Positions 57,813-64,000 of a stretch of DNA of 64,000 bases are shown one piece after another. The position numbers and the translations under genes are program-made. The notes beneath the pieces are model-generated. The model ran no database searches and was not told where the DNA came from. It saw only the letters and a program-made list of their open reading frames with translations. Within the stretch, counting starts at the first letter, position 1. Each line of letters begins with the position of its first letter. The stretch is from JALORV01 sp963769745. GTDB lineage: Bacteria; Pseudomonadota; Gammaproteobacteria; Burkholderiales; Burkholderiaceae_F. The stretch lies in the NCBI GenBank assembly GCA_963769745.1, contig CAVYNB010000041.1, positions 62,001 through 126,000 of the forward strand, read 5' to 3'.

Positions 57813-59399
57813 ATGACTCGTTCGTCCGCATCGCGCTCGCCGCGCATCAGTGAAGCGGCGACCCCGGCGGCTCCACCGGTGCGCGCGACGCTGGTCGACC
57901 TGCCGCGGTTACGAAATGCCGAGCCCGCACAGCGACGCCGGCTGCTCGCGGTCAGCGTCATCACGGTGGCGTGGTTCGCCTTCACCGTCTGGGCGTCCTC
58001 CTTCTGGTTCAACGCGCTGGCCGATTCGATCGGACTGGCGGCTGCGATCTTCTCCATCGGCGGGCTGGCCCTGGTTCCGAGCGCGATGAACATGTTCGTC
58101 GTCGCCGGGCTGCTGCTGGACCGGCGGCCGCCGCGGCGCGCACTCGCCCGCTATCCGGCCCTGTCGGTGCTGATGTACGTGCGGGACCAGGCGCAGTCGA
58201 TCGCACAGACCATCGAGAGCATCCGCCGCCAGGAGTACCCGGGTCCCTTCGAAGTCATCCTGATCGACGATGCGTCGTCCGATCGCACGGCGCAGATCGT
58301 GCGCGACATGGGGTATCGCTGGATCAAGGTGCTGCGCCAGAGCCGCAACCGGGGCAAGGCCGCGGCGCTGAACCGTGCGCTCGAGAGCGCCCAGCACGAA
58401 CTCATCGTCACGCTCGACGCGGACGCGATCCTCTTTGGCGATGCGCTGTGGAGCATGGTCGAGCGCTACGTGGCCTCCGAGCCGGATGTCCGTGCGGTGG
58501 CTGGCTGCGTGCTCGTTCGCAATTCGCGAGACAACTGGCTGACGCGCGCGCAGGAGTGGGACTACTTCCATGGCCTGGCGTCGATGAAGCGGATGCAGTC
58601 GCAGTACCAGGGCACCGTGGTTGCCGAGGCCGCGTTCACGATCTACGACCGCGCCGCGTTGAACGAAATCGGCGGCTGGCGCTCCGACGTCGCCGAAGAC
58701 GTGCTGCTGACGTGGGACATCCTGCAGAAAGGCTGGCGCATTGGTTTTGCCGAGGACGCGTGCTGCTTCGTCATCGTTCCCGCCGATCTCAAGTCCCTGC
58801 TGCGCCAACGCGCGCGCCATGCGCGCGTGACGCTGCGCGCGCTGCGCGACCTGCCAAGTGAACTGATCCGTCGGCGCACGACGCTGCTGTTCGTCGCCTG
58901 GCACCTGCTGTTTCCGTGGACCGATCTTGCCTTCACGCTCGCGTTTGTCCCGGGTGTCGTCCTGTCCGTGGCGTACAGCAGTCACCTGCTGCTGGGACCG
59001 ATGGCGCTGGCCTTGCTGCCCGCTGCGCTGCTGCTCAATATCGTGATCTTCTACGTGATGCGCGCGATGTTCCATGATCACGGCCTGAAGATCCGGCGCA
59101 ACGTCGGCGGCCTGGTCGTGTACCTGTTCGGATACAGCCTGCTGCTGCAGCCGGCGCGCGTGGTCGGCTACCTGGCGGGCTTTCTTCAAGCGACGTCCCG
59201 CCCAGCCCTCCGCCTGAGCGAAACAGCAGCGCCCGCGACCGCGCGCCGGTGCGCGGCCAATACGCTCATTCCCAACACGCTCAGTCGAAAGCGATCGAGT
59301 AGACGAGGTCAAGGGCATTGGTACTGCCGGCGCGGGCGATCAGCGACAGCTGCCGTGTCAGGCGGTAGTTCAGCGCGACGAAGTACTCGGCACCGCTGA
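57813..59399 (+). CDS. Membrane glycosyltransferase, family 2
   Basis: A processive-type GT2 enzyme. Two N-terminal membrane segments (about residues 46-104) precede the catalytic domain with IDDASSDRTAQIV near 150, the DxD motif LDADA near 202, AEDVLLTW (catalytic Asp/Glu) near 293 and QRARHAR near 330. Three or four helices follow. This layout is like PgaC or hyaluronan synthase; the polymer made is unknown. The frame runs to 59399, across the tamB end, but dropping one T at 59181-59183 gives GFFKRRPAQPSA and a stop at 59215-59217, the more likely natural end. Then the gap to convergent tamB is about 60 bases. Confidence 0.82.
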   Translation: MTRSSASRSPRISEAATPAAPPVRATLVDLPRLRNAEPAQRRRLLAVSVITVAWFAFTVWASSFWFNALADSIGLAAAIFSIGGLALVPSAMNMFVVAGLLLDRRPPRRALARYPALSVLMYVRDQAQSIAQTIESIRRQEYPGPFEVILIDDASSDRTAQIVRDMGYRWIKVLRQSRNRGKAAALNRALESAQHELIVTLDADAILFGDALWSMVERYVASEPDVRAVAGCVLVRNSRDNWLTRAQEWDYFHGLASMKRMQSQYQGTVVAEAAFTIYDRAALNEIGGWRSDVAEDVLLTWDILQKGWRIGFAEDACCFVIVPADLKSLLRQRARHARVTLRALRDLPSELIRRRTTLLFVAWHLLFPWTDLAFTLAFVPGVVLSVAYSSHLLLGPMALALLPAALLLNIVIFYVMRAMFHDHGLKIRRNVGGLVVYLFGYSLLLQPARVVGYLAGFLQATSRPALRLSETAAPATARRCAANTLIPNTLSRKRSSRRGQGHWYCRRGRSATAAVSGGSSARRSTRHR

Positions 59400-62300
59400 G
59401 CGCCTGTTCGAACGAGAGGAACAGATCGTCGTTGATTCGTTTGCCGACCGCGAGGAAGTCGGCCGACGCGACACTCGACGTCGACACGCCGCTGCTGCGC
59501 AGGCGGCCGGCCACGGTCTCGCGCGGCAGCAGTGAACCGCTGCTCTGCCCGGGCTGCAGCGTGATCTGGTCGATACCGAGGCTGCGTATCAGTCCGGCAC
59601 TGGCACTGTCGGCCTGCCCGGAGAACAAGGCGCTCGCCGCTGCCGACAGCATCGCCCGGTCGTTGCCGTCGCTGGCGCCCGGCGGCCGACCAAGCACGAG
59701 CCAGTTGAGCTTCTCGGTGTCCGACATCGCGGGATCGGAGTGCAGGCGGACGAGGGGCCGCTGCGCGGTTCCGCCGATGGCGACGCCAACCTCGACCGGC
59801 AGGCCCGAGCGCACGGCCAGCACGTTCAGTGCGGGGTTGTCGATCGGGCCCAGGAAGGTGACGATGCCCCGCTCGATCTGCAGGCGCTGTCCGTAGCCGG
59901 CGATAGACGCCGTCGACCGTCCGGACGCTGCCCTCCGCACGCAGTTGGGACGGCCGTCCGGAAAGGTTGACTTCGCCCGCCAGCCGAGCTTCGAGGCCGG
60001 CGCCTTCGATGTAAAAGCGTTGGCCGAGATTGCCTTTCACATCGAGAGCCACGTCGACCGGCGCGGTGGTCGTGGCCTTGCGCTGTGCCCCGGCGCGCGT
60101 GACCACGACGTCGTTCGGCAGGCTGCGGTTGGCGCGCAGGTTGTCGAAGTTGATGTAGGCGCCGTCGACGGTCAGTTTCGCGTAGAGGTCCGCCCGCTGC
60201 GGCGTCAGGGTGATGCCGCCACTGCCAGACAGGACCATCCACCGGTCGGCGCGCTGCAGTACCGGCAGCTGTGTGGCCTGCACCCCGATACTGCCGGCAA
60301 GCGTCCGCAACGCGATGCGGCCGACGGCCCGCACCTCGAACGGTCGGTCGGAGTCGAGTCCCTCGAGCGCACGCTTGTTGAGCGGAGCCACCCGCGGGTT
60401 GCCGGAGAACAGCAGCTCGTTGATCACCAGCACGCCGTCATCGAGCACTGCATCGAGATTGCCGTTCTCGAGCCTCACCGCCTGGTCGACCCAGGCCAGT
60501 CGCAGCGCCTCGCCTCGCAACGTTCCGGTCGAGGTCGGGTCTGCCGGGGTGCCGCCGATGGCCGCATTGATCGATGCCTTGCCACCGAACTGCACGTTGT
60601 CACCGATCAGCGGACCGATCCAGCTGAGGTCCGGCAGGGTCGAATCGATGACCACGCGGAACGGCCGGTTCTGGGCCAGCAAGCGACCGCCGGACATCGT
60701 CGGGTCGACGTAGGCATCGATCTCGGCGTCGATCTTGCCGAGCGCGCGTCCACGCATGTAGACGTTGCCGGTGATCCGGTTGTCGAGGACGCTGAGTGCA
60801 GCGCCGACGTCGCTGACGCCGATCGGATTGAGTGCGTCGATACCGCTGTAGATATCGCCGCCGGTGCGCTCGACGACCGCGATGCCGCTGACGGCGTCGG
60901 TGTATCCGAGGTCCCAGCGGCCGGCGAGCGTCAGCGGCACACGGTCCCCTGCGCCGCTGCGCACTACGCGGCGCGGAGCCCGCGCGGCGGCGTCGAGCGC
61001 CTGCGGCTGCATCCCTTCGAAACTGCCGGACGTCCGCCAGCGTCCATCTGCGCTCTTGACCTCAACGGCCATGAAGCGCGCGCCCCGCATCTGGAAATCC
61101 ATCGGTCCTAGCGCGATCGCTTCGCGCGAGATCATCAATGGCGCGGGTGCGCGCATCAGCAGATCCAGCGGCGCTCCCACTTCCGCGGCGACCAGCGATC
61201 CGTGCCACGCACCGTCGCGTACGCCGCCGCTGGCAATGATCCGTATGGGCTGTTGCGTGGAAGTGGCTCCGTTGAGCTCTAACGTCGCATTCGTGGTCGT
61301 GCCACGGCCGACCAACGTGGCGCCGGCCAGTGAACTGTCCGGCCCGCCGGGGCTGGTGTGCCCACTCAGTTTCACCGTCACCGCCAACGGCTCGTTGGCC
61401 GCCAGTCCACCGTTGAATGACGTGACCAGGCTGGCAATCCGGTGTCCGCCCGGTATGCGCAGGTCTGTCGCCGCCGCCGCGGCACTCATGCGGATGGCCT
61501 CGATCTCGCCCGCGATCGTCGCTCGAACGTCGAGCCGGCCGGCGTAGCCCGGCAGCAGCGGTTCGATCTCGGGCGCGACCAGCTCGACCTGAAGTTCGCG
61601 CCCGTTGCCAAGCCCGCCGAGAGCGGTCAGCCGTGCGTCGCCGGAGCGCAATTCAACGTCGGCGTCGAACCGGCGGTCGGCAAGGGTGAGGGATCCGCGG
61701 CCGGTGATCGGTCGACCGGAGATGCGGCTGTCGGTGAGAGTGAATCGGCCCTGCCCGGTGAGGGGTGCCTGCAGGCGGCCTTCCACATCGAGAGTGCCGT
61801 TCAGGCGGGTGTCGATGCCGCGCACGAGTTGCGAGAGGTCGAGATCCGCAAAGTTGCCGCTTAGCTGAAGCGCCTGCGTGCCGCCGAGTTCAAGTCGGCC
61901 GCGCAGATCCGCGCGGCCTGCACCGAGCCGCAATCGACCGGTCGACAGTTCCAGCACCTGATTGCGTATCGATGCAACCACGTCCGCACTGAGCGGCAGG
62001 CCGGTTGCATTGCGCGCGCTGCCGTCAAAGCGCTGTTCGCCCTTGATCAGCGTGTACGTCACCTGGCCGATCGCGTTCGTGGTGACGGCGCTGCTATGCA
62101 GTGTGGACGCGTCGATGCCGTTGAACTGTGCCTGCACCGCGAGGCCACTCGCCGTGGACCACGTCAGTGTCCCGCGTGCCGTGCCGCGCACGCCCTCGGC
62201 GCGGTCGATGTCGAGCGCAAGCGTGTCATTGCCCCAGTCGAGCGATCCGCGCAGCGACCGGAGCGGAACCCGGTCCTTGTCGACCGGTCCGGCCAGGCTG

Positions 62301-63233
62301 TTCTCGACCGAGAAGGGACCGGCGACCGACCATCGGCCGTCGGCACGGGTGACCGGAAGCAACTCGGCGCGAGCGCGCAGTTGCATCGTCTGGCACGTCG
62401 CTGAACCACAGCGCGGGGTCGAGTGATTCCACCTCGGCCTGCAGGCGGCCGAGCGGCACGACGTCGAACACCCGCAGGATTGCCGTGACTTTTGCGCGGG
62501 CCGCGTCGTCGTCCGCGCTCAGATCGAGAGTCAGCTCCTGCAGCGAGCCGCGGGCCGCGATGTCGGCAACGACGGCGCGTTCCCGGACACTGGCCTCGAG
62601 CCGTGCCTGAGCCTGCGTTGTAAACGGCGGCAGGGCACCGATGCTTCCTCGTGCCGTGATGCGGGTGCGGTCGACTTCGGCGATGACGCGGGCGATATCG
62701 ATACCCGTCGGTCCCATTGTTCCGGACAGGTCGATGCGTCGAAAGACCAGGGGAGAGGCTCCGCGCGCACCGAGCGCGAGCTCCTGGATGTTGCCCTGGC
62801 GCACGACGAGATCGAACGGCAGGCCCAGTGATGTGGGCACGGTGCCCGGCCCGTCATCTGATACCCAGTCAATATGGACGCGACGGGCAGATGCGCGCTC
62901 GACATCGATGCGCCGATCCCACAGTGTCAATTCTCGCGGCTCGATCACCAGGTCCTCGATACGCAGCGACCACGTCTCGCGCGCGTAGACAAACGAGGCT
63001 GCGCGCAGCCCACCGGTGAGCGAACCCTCGACACCGTTGAGCGTGATGCCGGGAACGATCGCGTTGACCAGCGCCGCGGCCAGGCGCAGGCCCGGCGCCG
63101 TCGTCGCCATCCACCAGCCGACACCCGCAAGCAGAAGGATTGCCGCCAGTCCAGGCCCGAGCACGGCGGCGAGCGAGCCGACCCATGACGGGCGCGGACG
63201 CGAGGGCGGTGGTACCGGGGCGGGCGCTTCCAT
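59281..63233 (-). pseudogene. tamB: Translocation and assembly module TamB, two frame breaks
   Basis: About 1316 residues in three frames. An N-terminal signal anchor (AAVLGPGLAAILLLAGVGWWM) is followed by a very long periplasmic beta-structured body and the conserved C-terminal DUF490 domain (IERGIVTFLGPIDNPALNV, then DTEKLNWLVLGRPP), ending IAFD. TamB with TamA moves lipids or proteins to the outer membrane. Break 1 lies at 62387-62390 (after FSDVP, before MQLRARAELL); break 2 is an extra C at 59902 (VDGVY, then AGYGQRLQIE). Both are one extra base in the coding direction. The gene starts five bases after tamA. Confidence 0.88.
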
Positions 63234-63238
63234 GGGAC

Positions 63239-64000
63239 TCAGAACGCTATCGCCACCGAGAAGTGCACACGCAACTGCTGGAATCGTTCACCCCAGGCGA
63301 CGTCGACCGCCAGGGGGCCCGCCGGCGTGCGCCAGCGGACACCCAGGCCGTAGCCCAGCGCGGGGTCGAGGTCTCGAAAGCGGCCCGCGGCATCTCCCGC
63401 ATCGACGAACGCTGCGACGCCCCAGTTGCCGTCCCAGCGTTCGAGCCATTTGACGTACTCGACCGACGCGACGGCCAGGGCTCGTCCTCCGACGATGGCG
63501 CCGCCCTGTTCGACACCGAGGCTCTCGTAGTCATAGCCGCGCACCGTCAGGGCGCCGCCGGTGCGGAACAGGAACTTGTTCGGCACGGCATTCGTGCTCT
63601 CGGCCTCGACCGCGCCGACCTGGCCGCGCAGGATCAGCACATCGCGCTTGGCGATCGGGAGGTACTGCACGATGCTGCCGAACCCGCGCACGAATGCATC
63701 GTCGACAGACAGTCCGCCCAGGCCGACCGACCCCTGCAGCTGGATCAGGTTGCCGCGTCGTGGGTTGGTGATGTCGTCGACATCGCGGCGGGTCCAGGTG
63801 TAGGTCGTCGACAGCACGTCGAGCGTGATGGGCGGATCGAGCGGCGTCTCGCGGCGCTCGTGCTCGAAGTTCAGCGCCAGCTGCGTCTCGACATTGAGCC
63901 CGTCGCGCGGTCCGGTCAGCTTCGAGCGCGCGGCGCCGACGCCCCAGCGGTTGATCTGCAGGTTTTCGATGTCCGAGTTTTCAACGAGCACGCCGACGCT
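63239..64000 (-). CDS. tamA: TamA outer-membrane barrel, 3' part only
   Basis: The C-terminal 253 residues of an Omp85-family barrel, cut by the window's right edge. Visible barrel motifs are GALTVRGYDYESLG (the VRGY substrate loop motif) and the Gly-rich GLGVRWRTPAGPLAVDVAW near the end. The last residue is Phe (HFSVAIAF), the usual BAM recognition end. The POTRA domains lie outside the window. With the downstream tamB it forms the standard tamA-tamB operon. Confidence 0.9.
   Translation of the reverse strand, partial: SVGVLVENSDIENLQINRWGVGAARSKLTGPRDGLNVETQLALNFEHERRETPLDPPITLDVLSTTYTWTRRDVDDITNPRRGNLIQLQGSVGLGGLSVDDAFVRGFGSIVQYLPIAKRDVLILRGQVGAVEAESTNAVPNKFLFRTGGALTVRGYDYESLGVEQGGAIVGGRALAVASVEYVKWLERWDGNWGVAAFVDAGDAAGRFRDLDPALGYGLGVRWRTPAGPLAVDVAWGERFQQLRVHFSVAIAF

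Noticed and set aside
59239..59256. CCGCGC/GCGCGG hairpin between the glycosyltransferase and tamB
   Set aside because: Could be a bidirectional terminator, but it lacks a T run on either strand and short GC hairpins are common at this composition.

Overview
The window is a 64-kb piece of a high-GC betaproteobacterial chromosome. Evidence: long runs of core genes in the order usual for that class (rpsF-priB-rpsR-rplI-dnaB; ndk-rlmN-pilF-rodZ-ispG-hisS-yfgM-bamB-der-hfq-hflX-hflK-hflC-DUF2065-hisZ-purA; ihfA-merR-like-tRNA-Pro-surE-pcm-nlpD-rpoS; alaC-hom-thrC followed by molybdopterin genes), strong G/C bias at third codon positions, and proteobacterial forms of HisZ, PriB, TamA/TamB and the NlpD/RpoS pair. 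The order within Betaproteobacteria cannot be fixed from sequence alone. No prophage, transposase, CRISPR array or rRNA is visible. I did not find a clearly new multi-gene system; the interest lies in leader and start-codon features, a duplicated tRNA-Leu 3' end, an efflux promoter with a palindromic operator, and an unusual density of single-base frame breaks.

Layout. 1-2016: the 3' part of relA converging on a gene for an OlsB-like acyltransferase. 2200-9944: tRNA-Val, then the translation cluster thrS-infC-rpmI-rplT-pheS-pheT-ihfA and a MerR-like gene. Terminator hairpins sit just ahead of thrS and pheS, and infC starts with AUC. 9995-15665: tRNA-Pro, surE-pcm-nlpD-rpoS, a PolB-type 3'-5' exonuclease and rlmD. 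15863-24957: ndk, rlmN, pilF, rodZ, ispG, hisS, yfgM, bamB, der. 25098-31978: hfq, hflX, hflK, hflC (frame-broken), DUF2065, hisZ, purA and a phosphoribosyltransferase. 31979-32371: tRNA-Leu on the minus strand with a partial second copy of its 3' end and terminator.

32372-43085: rnr, rlmB, an AlkB-type membrane monooxygenase, a Sir2 deacylase (frame-broken), the rpsF-priB-rpsR-rplI ribosomal operon, dnaB, a DUF47 gene, a DUF456 gene and a patatin-like lipoprotein. 43092-45583 (minus): an Mth938-like gene, bcp and phoH. 45756-52621 (plus): alaC-hom-thrC joined to mobB-moeA-moaD-moaE and crcB. 52622-59399: an RND efflux pair behind a probable TetR-type operator, a small membrane coiled-coil protein (frame-broken) and a membrane glycosyltransferase. 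59281-64000 (minus): tamB (two frame breaks) and the 3' part of tamA.

Functionally the window is mostly housekeeping: tRNA charging and translation initiation, stringent and stationary-phase control (RelA, RpoS), envelope assembly (BamB, TamA/B, RodZ, NlpD), RNA processing and modification (Rnr, RlmB, RlmD, RlmN, Hfq), replication (DnaB, PriB), and threonine and molybdopterin synthesis. Seven single-base frame breaks are inferred (hflC, sir2, RND pump 3' end, coiled-coil gene, glycosyltransferase 3' end, tamB twice). Five lie between 56.97 and 62.39 kb. Such a pattern fits draft-assembly errors at least as well as gene decay, so the affected genes should be read as probably intact in the organism.
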